Assembly (NCBI GenBank): GCA_004555335.1
Contig: SFII01000017.1
Span: 1-17,272 of the forward strand
Source of the DNA: Coriobacteriaceae bacterium
GTDB lineage: Bacteria; Actinomycetota; Coriobacteriia; Coriobacteriales; Eggerthellaceae
Reading direction: 5' to 3'
DNA: 17,272 nucleotides
This document shows positions 7,253-13,726 of this stretch, in pieces. Below the pieces are notes generated by a model. That model made no database searches, was not told the DNA's origin, and worked only from the letters and a program-made list of their open reading frames with translations. The position numbers and the translations under genes were made by a program. The stretch's first letter is position 1; every line of letters starts with the position of its first letter.

Positions 7253-7969
7253 CTATTCGACCGTGGTGCCCACGTTCTCGCCCTTGAGCACGCGGCTGAT
7301 GTTGCCGTTCACGGTCAAGTCGAAGACGAGGATCGGCATCTTGTTGTCCATGCACAGCGAAGCTGCCGTGGAATCCATCACGTGGAGGCCCTTCGCGAGG
7401 ACATCGATGTAGGAAATGCGGTCATAACGCTTCGCATCGGGATTCTTCACGGGATCGCAGTCGTAGATGCCATCGACCTTGGTTGCCTTCATCAGGCATT
7501 CCGCACCGATCTCCAACGCACGCAGCGCTGCGGTGGTATCGGTGGTGAAGTAGGGGTTGCCGGTACCTGCAGCGAAGATGACGACGCGGCCCTTTTCCAG
7601 GTGGCGGATAGCACGGCGGCGGATATAGGTTTCCGCAACCTGACGCATCTCGATCGCGCTCATGACACGGGTGGGGATGCCTGCCCTCTCGAAACCATCC
7701 TGAAGCGCAAGGGCGTTCATGCAAGTCGCGAGCATGCCGATGTAATCTGCCTGGGAACGGTCCATGCCCTCGGCAGAACCTGCCATGCCGCGGAAGATGT
7801 TGCCTCCGCCTACGGTGACGGCGACCTCGATGCCGTCGTCGACGATCTGCTTCATCTGGGCAGCCAGATCCTCGACCACCTTGGGATCGATTCCGTAACC
7901 GGCATCGCCCATCAGGGCCTCGCCGGAAAGCTTGAGAAGAACTCTCTTATATCTGTAGTCGTTAGACAT
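7253..7969 (-). CDS. pyrH: Uridylate kinase (UMP kinase)
   Basis: Phosphorylates UMP to UDP with ATP in pyrimidine nucleotide synthesis; cytosolic hexamer of the amino-acid kinase fold. The 238 aa product matches the family in length. Seen: VLLKLSGEALMG at 10-21 (phosphate-binding lysine and SGE), VGGGNIFRG at 53-61, the DYIGMLAT segment, and AAGTGNPYFTTDTTAALRA, which is diagnostic of bacterial UMP kinases. KVDGIYDCDP follows in the C-terminal part. The ATG at 7969 has GGGAGG three bases upstream, which is tight but usable. rpsB and tsf, which commonly precede pyrH, are not upstream here; htrA is. Confidence 0.98.
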   Translation of the reverse strand: MSNDYRYKRVLLKLSGEALMGDAGYGIDPKVVEDLAAQMKQIVDDGIEVAVTVGGGNIFRGMAGSAEGMDRSQADYIGMLATCMNALALQDGFERAGIPTRVMSAIEMRQVAETYIRRRAIRHLEKGRVVIFAAGTGNPYFTTDTTAALRALEIGAECLMKATKVDGIYDCDPVKNPDAKRYDRISYIDVLAKGLHVMDSTAASLCMDNKMPILVFDLTVNGNISRVLKGENVGTTVE

Positions 7970-8065
7970 ACGCCTCCCGTCCTCTTATTCCATTTCGACT
8001 CATCTTACTAAAAAGCAGGGGGAAGACCGCAGATGAGAAGGCCATTAACCCCCATTTCACCGAAT
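7970..8065 (-). promoter_or_regulatory. pyrH upstream region, promoter expected
   Basis: This region lies between the htrA terminator and the pyrH start, so a pyrH promoter should be here. On the minus strand the best -10 candidate is TAAGAT (about 8010-8005), but no convincing -35 lies at 16-18 bases. I see no riboswitch or clear operator. Confidence 0.3.
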
Positions 8066-8102
8066 GAGCAAAGCAAAGACGGGGCCCCAAGAGGGCCCCG
8101 TC
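8066..8102 (-). terminator. Intrinsic terminator after htrA
   Basis: Thirteen bases past the htrA stop, arms GACGGGGCCC and GGGCCCCGTC (8102-8078) pair perfectly over ten base pairs with a five-base loop. The minus strand continues TTTGCTTTGCTC, a moderately T-rich tail. It separates htrA from pyrH transcription. Confidence 0.85.
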
Positions 8103-8115
8103 TTGAAAACTGCTC

Positions 8116-9363
8116 CTATTCCACGCCATCGCTTCCCAAGGTCGCGTTCACGGTTTTCTCCTTCCCGTCGCGTACCAGGGTGATATCCACCTTGTCCCCG
8201 ACCTGGTAGGTCCTGACCGCGGCGACCAGATCGGTGCTGCTGGCGATTTCGGTATCGCCCACCGCAGTGATGATGTCGCCTTCCTGGATACCGGCCTTCT
8301 CGGCGCCGCTGTCGGCCATGACGGCAGAAACGAAGGCACCCTGCTCAGTCGACCAGCCGAAGCGGTCTGCGATATCGGGGGTCACCGTGGCACAGGATAC
8401 TCCCAGGCTTGCGTGAGTGGGTTCCTTGCCGTCGATGATCTGCCGGGCGATGCCGATCGCGTAGTTGGACGGGATGGCGAAGCCCACACCGGCATTGTTG
8501 CCGGAAGACGATTCGATAACGGAATTGATGCCGATCAGCCTGCCCTCGGAATCGACCAGGGCACCGCCGGAGTTACCGGGATTGATGGCCGCATCGGTCT
8601 GGATCATCTGGGCGTAAACCGAAGTCGAGGACTCGCCGCCGTAAGCGCCCGAAGAATCCTGCACGGTGATGGTGCGGCTCGTCGCGGAAACGACACCGGT
8701 GGAGACGGACTGCTCAAGACCGAAGGGGCTTCCGATGGTCATCACCCACTGACCCGCAACCAGCTGGTCGGAATCGCCCAGCTCGATCGCCGTCAAGCCG
8801 TCGGCATCCACCTTCACCACCGCCAAGTCGGTGGAGGGATCGGTTCCCACGACCGTTCCTTCGTATTCCTGCCCATCGACGGTGACCTTCAGGGCGGAAG
8901 CACCTTCCACGACGTGGTTGTTGGTGATGATGTAACCGTCTTCGGAAATCACCACGCCGCTGCCGAGGCCGGTATAGACCAAGGATTCGGAACTCCGGCT
9001 GAACAGCCCGCCGCCTCCCCCATTGGACGAATAGACATCGATCGCCGCCACGGAGGGAAGCGCTTTCTGGGCTACCGCCTCGGCACGGTCGGCGTCTTCG
9101 GAAATGTCGATCGAGGAACCGGAGCCGCCGATCACGGTGGATGAGCCGCCCTTGCCGTCGAACACATCGGACAAGCTGAACGCCAGGACGCATGCAAGGA
9201 GGGCGCCTAAAAAGCCCGCCGCGAAGGTCTTCGCCAAAGCGCCCGCACCCGACTTGCCCGCCTTGGGCTTGCGCGCAGGACCGCCTGCGGAACCTCCGGA
9301 TTCGTACCTCCCCCCGGAGTAACCATCAGGGGGAACGGGGGTGCTTACTTGCCTATCAACCAT
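8116..9363 (-). CDS. htrA: HtrA/DegP-type membrane-anchored serine protease with PDZ domain
   Basis: Extracytoplasmic quality-control protease of the S1C family. Residue numbers count from the longer start at 9372. There is a Gly/Pro/Lys-rich cytoplasmic tail (1-47), one TM segment (about 48-68), and a Gly/Ser-rich linker. The trypsin-like domain has the full triad: His153 (TNNHVVEG), Asp182 (STDLAVVKV), Ser268 (NPGNSGGAL). One PDZ domain follows (about 322-412, ASLGVS, AGIQEGDIITAVG). Three ATGs are close together. AAAGGA touches the first (9372) and stands nine bases before the one at 9363, which I therefore prefer; 9372 would add three residues. It is terminated before pyrH and diverges from acpP. 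The substrate and regulator are not visible. Confidence 0.95.
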   Translation of the reverse strand: MVDRQVSTPVPPDGYSGGRYESGGSAGGPARKPKAGKSGAGALAKTFAAGFLGALLACVLAFSLSDVFDGKGGSSTVIGGSGSSIDISEDADRAEAVAQKALPSVAAIDVYSSNGGGGGLFSRSSESLVYTGLGSGVVISEDGYIITNNHVVEGASALKVTVDGQEYEGTVVGTDPSTDLAVVKVDADGLTAIELGDSDQLVAGQWVMTIGSPFGLEQSVSTGVVSATSRTITVQDSSGAYGGESSTSVYAQMIQTDAAINPGNSGGALVDSEGRLIGINSVIESSSGNNAGVGFAIPSNYAIGIARQIIDGKEPTHASLGVSCATVTPDIADRFGWSTEQGAFVSAVMADSGAEKAGIQEGDIITAVGDTEIASSTDLVAAVRTYQVGDKVDITLVRDGKEKTVNATLGSDGVE

Positions 9364-9629
9364 TCTCATCATTCCTTTGCTCTATCATCGAATCGGATAC
9401 CTTTGCCGGAACGCATGCCGCAACACCGGCAATCCGGTTTTCAGACCGGAGCCCCTTTCGCCGTGAAGCAGGAACCGGATGGGGTATTTCCCCTGGTCAT
9501 CTGCAACATCGCGAATCTACCACGCGAAATCGCCCCGATATGGCGAAGTAACGGCGATGTAATCTTCGTGCAAGCAAAGCTCCACGTTTCAAGTACAATT
9601 GGCGGGGCACCAATGGAAAGGAGATGCCA
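9364..9629. promoter_or_regulatory. Divergent htrA/acpP intergenic region
   Basis: The longest gap in the window; promoters for both genes should lie here. Seen: hairpin TCCGGT-tttcag-ACCGGA (9433-9450), a GCCGG/CCGGC repeat (9405-9409 and 9426-9430), GGGG-tattt-CCCC (9481-9493), and a wide inverted repeat ACATCGC (9506-9512) / GCGATGT (9554-9560). I cannot pick a confident htrA promoter. No small gene or tRNA was found. Confidence 0.5.
9594..9629 (+). promoter_or_regulatory. acpP -10 box and ribosome binding site
   Basis: TACAAT at 9594-9599 would start transcription near 9606, giving a ~24-base leader. The leader contains AAAGGAG (9617-9623). That SD touches the ATG at 9624 but stands six bases before the ATG at 9630, which decides the start in favour of 9630. 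The -35 region is weak. Confidence 0.5.
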
Positions 9630-9848
9630 ATGTCCACTTTGGAAACCATCAAGTCCATCCTCCAGGAAAACCTGGATATCGATCCCGCAACCGTCGATGA
9701 GGCCTCCACCTTCGACTCTTTGGGAATCGATTCCCTGGACATGGTCGAACTGATCTGCGACCTGGAAGAACGCTTGGAAATCGACCTGGGCGAACCCGAG
9801 GGCATCGAAACCCTGGGCGATTTCGTATCCTACATCGAAGGGCTGTAA
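9630..9848 (+). CDS. acpP: Acyl carrier protein
   Basis: Carries acyl chains on a 4'-phosphopantetheine arm in fatty acid synthesis. The 72 aa acidic four-helix product has the attachment motif GIDSLDMVEL with Ser35, and the flanking helices (LEERLEIDL) typical of type II ACP. The start at 9630 is chosen from SD spacing; the ATG at 9624 would add Met-Pro. It is a single-gene transcript: a promoter just upstream and a strong hairpin after the stop. No fab genes are adjacent, so it could serve fatty acid synthesis or another acyl pathway. The lack of any biosynthetic neighbours favours the general role. Confidence 0.93.
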   Translation: MSTLETIKSILQENLDIDPATVDEASTFDSLGIDSLDMVELICDLEERLEIDLGEPEGIETLGDFVSYIEGL

Positions 9849-9885
9849 GCACCTGAAGCCTTCGCTTAATCAACCCGAACGAACG

Positions 9886-9914
9886 CAGGGCCCCTGGATT
9901 ATCCAGGGGCCCTG
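9886..9914 (+). terminator. Hairpin terminator after acpP
   Basis: Arms CAGGGCCCCTGGA and TCCAGGGGCCCTG pair perfectly over 13 base pairs with a three-base loop. The T tail is poor (TGCTTTAAA), but the position 37 bases after the acpP stop and the strength of the stem support termination. It may act in both directions. Confidence 0.75.
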
Positions 9915-9925
9915 GTGCTTTAAAG

Positions 9926-9954
9926 GAAGAAGCCGGCGAATCGCCGGCTTCTTC
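9926..9954 (-). terminator. Hairpin terminator after aspS
   Basis: Arms GAAGAAGCCGGC and GCCGGCTTCTTC pair perfectly over 12 base pairs with a five-base loop. On the minus strand it is 28 bases past the aspS stop and its 3' arm leads into TTCTTCCTTTAAA, a U-rich tail. It sits back-to-back with the acpP terminator between the convergent genes. Confidence 0.85.
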
Positions 9955-9982
9955 AGGATATCCCTTGCAGAAGAGCCGCGCG

Positions 9983-11761
9983 CTACATCAGGCGCAGGCC
10001 CACTTCCTTCAGCTGCTTCGCGGTGACCGTGCTGGGAGCCTCGGTCATGGGGTCGGAAGCGGAGCTGGTCTTGGGGAAGGCGATGACGTCGCGGATGGAC
10101 TGCTTCTTCGCCAGCAGCATGACCAGTCGGTCCAGGCCCAGGGCGATACCGCCATGAGGGGGAGCGCCCAGTTCCAGGGCGCGGATCAGATGACCGAACT
10201 TCTCGTCGATCTGCTCGTCGGTCAGGCCGCAACGGCGCAGGACGCGGCGCTGCATTTCGGCGGTATGGATACGGATGGTGCCGCCGCCTGCCTCGAAACC
10301 GTCCATGACCAGGTCGTAGCTGTAGCTGCCGCACTCCAGGGGAGCGGTCTCGATCTTATCCCAGTCCTCTTCGGGGATCATGGTGAAGGGATGGTGCTCG
10401 GCCGCGTACTTGTCTTCGTCCTCGTCGTACTTGAACATGGGGAAGTTCACAACCCACAGCAGCGCATGGCCTTCGCGCTCGATGCCCAGAAGGTCTGCCA
10501 TGTGCAGGCGCAGGGCCGCCAGGACGGCACTTGCAACGTCGAACTTATCGGCAGCGAACAGCAGCAGGTCGCCTGCCTCCACGCCGGCGGCTTCCTTGAT
10601 GGCGGCATGCACTTCGTCGCCCAGGAACTTGATGATGGGGCTCTTTTCCTTGCCGTCTGCGGTGTAGGCGATCCAGGCCATGCCCTTGGCGCCGTTGGCG
10701 GCTGCAACCTCGGCCAGCTTCTCGATGTCGCCGCGGGACCAGTCGCCGGCACCCTTGGCATTGATGCACTTGACCACTCCGCCGGCTTCAACGGCCTTGG
10801 AGAACACACCGAAACCGCAACCGCGCACGATCTCGGTCAGATCGACCAGTTCCATGCCGAAGCGGACGTCGGGACGGTCGCAGCCGAAGCGCTCCATGGC
10901 TTCCTTCCACTGCATGCGCTGCAGGGGGAATTCGTGGGTGACGCCCGCAGCTTCCAGGACCTCTGCCATGACATCTTCCATCATGTCCATGACATCCTCG
11001 CCGGAAACAAAGCTCATTTCCACGTCCACCTGGGTGAACTCGGGCTGGCGGTCGGCACGCAGGTCCTCGTCGCGGAAGCAGCGGGCGATCTGGTAGTAGC
11101 GCTCGATACCGCCGCACATGAGCATCTGCTTGAACTGCTGGGGGCTCTGGGGCAGGGCGTAGAACTTGCCCATGTTGGGACGGGAGGGCACGATGTAGTC
11201 GCGTGCGCCTTCGGGGGTGCTATTCGCAAGGATGGGGGTTTCCACTTCCAAGAAACCGCGCTTGTTCAGGGCGGTGCGCATAGCCTGGGCGACCACGTGG
11301 CGCAGCTTCAGGTTGGCGAACATCTCCGGACGACGGAGGTCCATGTAGCGCCACTTCATGCGGGTGGTCTCATCGGTTTCGATGCCGTCTTCGATGACGA
11401 AAGGCGGGGTGACGGAGGTGTTCAGCACCTTCAGGGAGCTTGCCAGCACCTCGATCTCGCCGGTGGGCATGTTGGGGTTGACGGCGGATTCGCCGCGGGC
11501 ACGCACGGTGCCGGTTACCTGGATGACGTATTCGCGGCCCAGATGCTCGGCGATGCCGAATTCCTCTGCGGAGACGCAATCGGGGTCGAAGATGCACTGC
11601 GTGTAGCCTTCGCGGTCGCGCAGGTCGACGAAGATCAGGCCGCCGTGGTCGCGGTTGTGCCATACCCAACCGTCCAGGGTAACCTCTTCGCCAACGTTTT
11701 CCTTGCGGAGCTGACCGCAAGTCGCACTGCGCATGCAGTACTTGTTCAGGTAGTCAGTCAT
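9983..11761 (-). CDS. aspS: Aspartate--tRNA ligase (bacterial type, possibly non-discriminating)
   Basis: Attaches aspartate to tRNA(Asp). The 592 aa product is a full bacterial-type AspRS: N-terminal anticodon-binding OB fold (about 12-115), class II core with motif 2 FRDED at 229-233 and DRQPEFTQ at 237-244, an inserted GAD domain (about 300-430), and motif 3 GLDR at 542-545. RDHGG at 37-41 has His39 where E. coli has Leu in RDLGS. Enzymes that also charge tRNA(Asn) carry this His, so this one may work with GatCAB. The start at 11761 has AAGGAG ten bases upstream; the homologous E. coli start corresponds to Met10 here, so a 9-residue shorter form is possible. It is preceded by a structured ~140-base leader. 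Confidence 0.97.
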   Translation of the reverse strand: MTDYLNKYCMRSATCGQLRKENVGEEVTLDGWVWHNRDHGGLIFVDLRDREGYTQCIFDPDCVSAEEFGIAEHLGREYVIQVTGTVRARGESAVNPNMPTGEIEVLASSLKVLNTSVTPPFVIEDGIETDETTRMKWRYMDLRRPEMFANLKLRHVVAQAMRTALNKRGFLEVETPILANSTPEGARDYIVPSRPNMGKFYALPQSPQQFKQMLMCGGIERYYQIARCFRDEDLRADRQPEFTQVDVEMSFVSGEDVMDMMEDVMAEVLEAAGVTHEFPLQRMQWKEAMERFGCDRPDVRFGMELVDLTEIVRGCGFGVFSKAVEAGGVVKCINAKGAGDWSRGDIEKLAEVAAANGAKGMAWIAYTADGKEKSPIIKFLGDEVHAAIKEAAGVEAGDLLLFAADKFDVASAVLAALRLHMADLLGIEREGHALLWVVNFPMFKYDEDEDKYAAEHHPFTMIPEEDWDKIETAPLECGSYSYDLVMDGFEAGGGTIRIHTAEMQRRVLRRCGLTDEQIDEKFGHLIRALELGAPPHGGIALGLDRLVMLLAKKQSIRDVIAFPKTSSASDPMTEAPSTVTAKQLKEVGLRLM

Positions 11762-11902
11762 TTCGTCTTTGCTCCTTGCGTTGCAACCTCAACTGCCCCG
11801 AAGGGCAGGTTTTCTCATATCGGGCCCGGTGCTTACCGGGGACGGCGCTCTGCCGGGGCTTTGCGCCTCATCGGCCGACCAAAAGGCAATCGGCCGCATA
11901 AC
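11762..11902 (-). promoter_or_regulatory. Structured aspS leader with four hairpins
   Basis: On the minus strand, from the predicted start site: CGGCCGA/TCGGCCG with an inner CC-aaaa-GG (11896-11872), GGCGC/GCGCC (11867-11844), CCCGGT-AAGC-ACCGGG (11840-11825), and CTGCCC-TTCG-GGGCAG (11808-11793), the last inside an outer AACC/GGTT pair. There is no T run and no T-box antiterminator consensus. Regulation by an unknown mechanism, or simple mRNA stabilisation, is inferred. Confidence 0.45.
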
Positions 11903-11908
11903 CGCATC

Positions 11909-11937
11909 ATTGTACTTCATGCAACCCGCACGCTGAA
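11909..11937 (-). promoter_or_regulatory. Candidate aspS promoter
   Basis: TACAAT (11914-11909) with TTCAGC (11937-11932) 17 bases upstream on the minus strand; the -35 matches consensus at three of six bases. The predicted start is near 11902. The region is shared with the divergent methyltransferase promoter, about 60 bases away. Confidence 0.55.
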
Positions 11938-11974
11938 CACACTTCGGGGCTCTTCATCCAAAAAGCTGCCCCTT

Positions 11975-11990
11975 TGCTAGAATGACCGCA
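11975..11990 (+). promoter_or_regulatory. Extended -10 promoter giving a leaderless mRNA
   Basis: TGCTAGAAT (11975-11983) matches the extended -10 form TGnTAnnnT. With the -10 at -12 to -7, +1 falls on base 11990, the A of the methyltransferase ATG. No SD precedes this ATG. Both facts fit leaderless translation, which is common in actinobacteria. Confidence 0.6.
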
Positions 11991-12775
11991 TGGAAGACCA
12001 GCTGTTTCATAGGCTCTGCGCCCTCAACACCCGTTTCTACCAGCGAACCGCCGCGTCTTTCTCCTCGACCAGGAAAAGCGCCTGGGTAGGCTGGGAGCAC
12101 CTTGCGGACCTGATCGCAAAGCGCCTGGAAGGCGCCTGGAGCGATCGGATACGCGATGCACGCACCCTGGGCATCGTGGATTTGGCGTGCGGCAACTTGC
12201 GCTTCGAGACCTTCCTGGAAGAACGCTTCCCCCGAATCCCCTTATCCTTCACCGCCGTGGACAACTGCGGCACCTTCCCCTGCACGCCCGTGGCCGGCCC
12301 CTGCGAATTCGTGCAAGCCGACCTGGTGGAATGGCTGCAGGGCGGAAACGGCGCCGGCCTGCCGCGCCTTCCCGCCGCCGATATGGCGGTCTGCTTCGGA
12401 TTCATGCACCACATCCCCTCGACCGAAGCGCGATGCACCCTGCTTCAGCGCCTGGCGGAAATGCTCGCTCCCGGCGGCATCGGGGCGGTCTCCCTCTGGG
12501 ATTTCGCCCAAGATCCCAGGATGAAAGCGAAGGCCGAAGCAAGCACCGCACGGGCGAAGGAGGCACTCGGCCTGCCCGATCTGGAAGAAGGCGACTATAT
12601 CCTGGGCTGGCAGGACGACGAGGACGCCTTCCGTTACTGCCACAGCTTCTCCGAAGGCGAGATGAATGCGATCGCAGGATCGCTCCCTGCGCACACGCGC
12701 TTGATCGAGCGTTTCCAGGCGGACGGCAGGACGGGCACGCTCAACACCTACCTGGTCTTCGAACGCGAACGCTGA
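11990..12775 (+). CDS. Class I SAM-dependent methyltransferase, Trm9/ALKBH8-like
   Basis: Probable methyltransferase of 261 aa. Seen: a Rossmann SAM site IVDLACGNLRF (62-72), an acidic Asp91 at the end of the second strand, a third-strand FGFMHHIP block (136-143) and LAPGG (159-163). The N-terminal RFYQRTAASFSSTRKSAW (15-32) and the late FRYCHSFSEGEM (214-225) resemble the matching blocks of eukaryotic Trm9 and ALKBH8, which methylate wobble uridine side chains in tRNA. Bacterial members of this branch are uncharacterised as far as I know, so a tRNA role is inference; the aspS and hisS neighbours are suggestive only. It appears to be translated without a leader. nnrE follows after 165 bases. 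Base use resembles its neighbours. Confidence 0.88.
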   Translation: MEDQLFHRLCALNTRFYQRTAASFSSTRKSAWVGWEHLADLIAKRLEGAWSDRIRDARTLGIVDLACGNLRFETFLEERFPRIPLSFTAVDNCGTFPCTPVAGPCEFVQADLVEWLQGGNGAGLPRLPAADMAVCFGFMHHIPSTEARCTLLQRLAEMLAPGGIGAVSLWDFAQDPRMKAKAEASTARAKEALGLPDLEEGDYILGWQDDEDAFRYCHSFSEGEMNAIAGSLPAHTRLIERFQADGRTGTLNTYLVFERER

Positions 12776-12940
12776 GCGGTGCAGACTGCCTGAACCCCGC
12801 AAGCCCGCTGCAGAAACGAGGTGACGGGCGCCATGCGCAGGAATACACTTTCCGACAAGACCAAAAAACCAGGGGCGCGGCGTGCAATCGCCGGCGCACC
12901 CGCATCCATGCATCCATGCCCGCAAACGAAAGGAGCCGCC

Positions 12941-13609
12941 ATGAGGCTTTCCTCCCCCGCAACCGAACAATCCCCCACCCTGGACGTGGCGAAGGTCATC
13001 GAACTGGAAAAGAGCATCGAGGCGGCGGGGACCCCCTTGTCCGTGCTCATGGACCAGGCGGGCGCGGCCCTGGCCGAACTTGTCGCCGCGCAATGCGATC
13101 CGGAAAGCCGCATCCTCGTGGTCTGCGGTTCGGGCAATAATGGAGGCGACGGCTGGGTTGCCGCGCGCCTGCTGGAAGAGCAGGGCTTTGCCGTCACTAT
13201 CGCCACACCGAAGGTCGCCGAGCAGATCTGCGCCCAACCCGCCCATGATGCCGCAGTCCAAACTGCCAAAGGCTTCGCCGGCCGCATCGAAGTTTGCGAG
13301 GACGCCATCCCCGAGGACGCATTGGAGGGAAACGCCGCCGTGGTGGACTGCATCCTGGGCACGGGCTTCGACCACGACCAAGTCAAAGAGCCCTACGCGC
13401 ACTGGATCGTCCAGATGAACGGCGCTTGCGGCGCAAAGATCGCTTGCGACACCCCGAGCGGCCTTTCCGCCCAGACGGGCAGATCCGCCAAGGACTGCTT
13501 CCACGCGGACGTCACCATCACCATGCTTGCCGTGAAGACCGGCCTTGCCACCCCCGAGGCCGCCCCCTACACCGGAAAGCTCTTCCTGGCGCCGCTCGAG
13601 GAGCGCTAG
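12941..13609 (+). CDS. nnrE: NAD(P)H-hydrate epimerase (YjeF N-terminal domain protein)
   Basis: Interconverts R and S forms of hydrated NAD(P)H so that a dehydratase can repair them; cytosolic. The 222 aa product is one YjeF_N domain: GSGNNGGDGWVAARLL from residue 63 (phosphate-binding loop), VVDCILGTGF (134-143, Asp136), ACDTPSGLSAQTG (168-180, Asp170) and ADVTITMLAVKTGL (189-202). The dehydratase (NnrD) domain often fused to it is absent, and no separate copy lies in the window. The ATG at 12941 has AAAGGAG five bases upstream. An in-frame ATG at 12833 with GAGGTG nine bases upstream would add 36 basic, low-complexity residues not expected in the family. Confidence 0.9.
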   Translation: MRLSSPATEQSPTLDVAKVIELEKSIEAAGTPLSVLMDQAGAALAELVAAQCDPESRILVVCGSGNNGGDGWVAARLLEEQGFAVTIATPKVAEQICAQPAHDAAVQTAKGFAGRIEVCEDAIPEDALEGNAAVVDCILGTGFDHDQVKEPYAHWIVQMNGACGAKIACDTPSGLSAQTGRSAKDCFHADVTITMLAVKTGLATPEAAPYTGKLFLAPLEER

Positions 13610-13648
13610 GCAGACGCACCAGCCACCTATTCCATCCCGCATATAACA

Positions 13649-13676
13649 CGAAGGGCATCCCATCGGATGCCCTTCG
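13649..13676. terminator. Shared hairpin between convergent nnrE and hisS
   Basis: CGAAGGGCATCC-CATC-GGATGCCCTTCG pairs perfectly over 12 base pairs. Both T tails are weak (ATTACCTC on plus, TGTTATATGC on minus). Its place between two convergent genes supports a bidirectional terminator. Confidence 0.7.
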
Positions 13677-13693
13677 ATTACCTCAAGCTCAAG

Positions 13694-13713
13694 CGGGAAA
13701 ACCCCGTTTCCCG
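13694..13713 (-). terminator. Second hairpin just after hisS
   Basis: CGGGAAA and TTTCCCG pair perfectly with a six-base loop, 13 bases past the hisS stop on the minus strand. There is no clear T tract. It may assist the larger hairpin at 13649-13676 or protect the mRNA end. Confidence 0.45.
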
Positions 13714-13726
13714 AACCGCCCGATTC

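Noticed and set aside
9433..9450. tRNA-Ser/tRNA-Sec-like anticodon arm (TCCGGT-tttcag-ACCGGA)
   Set aside because: The loop is six bases rather than seven, and no T-arm, D-arm or acceptor stem pairs around it.
9965..11980. 671-codon open frame on the plus strand
   Set aside because: Antisense shadow of aspS, whose domains are complete on the minus strand.
12892..12919. Short direct repeat GCATCCAT
   Set aside because: Two or three partial copies only; no array structure, so it looks like chance.
12242..13663. 473-codon open frame on the minus strand
   Set aside because: Antisense to the methyltransferase and nnrE, both with clear motifs on the plus strand.
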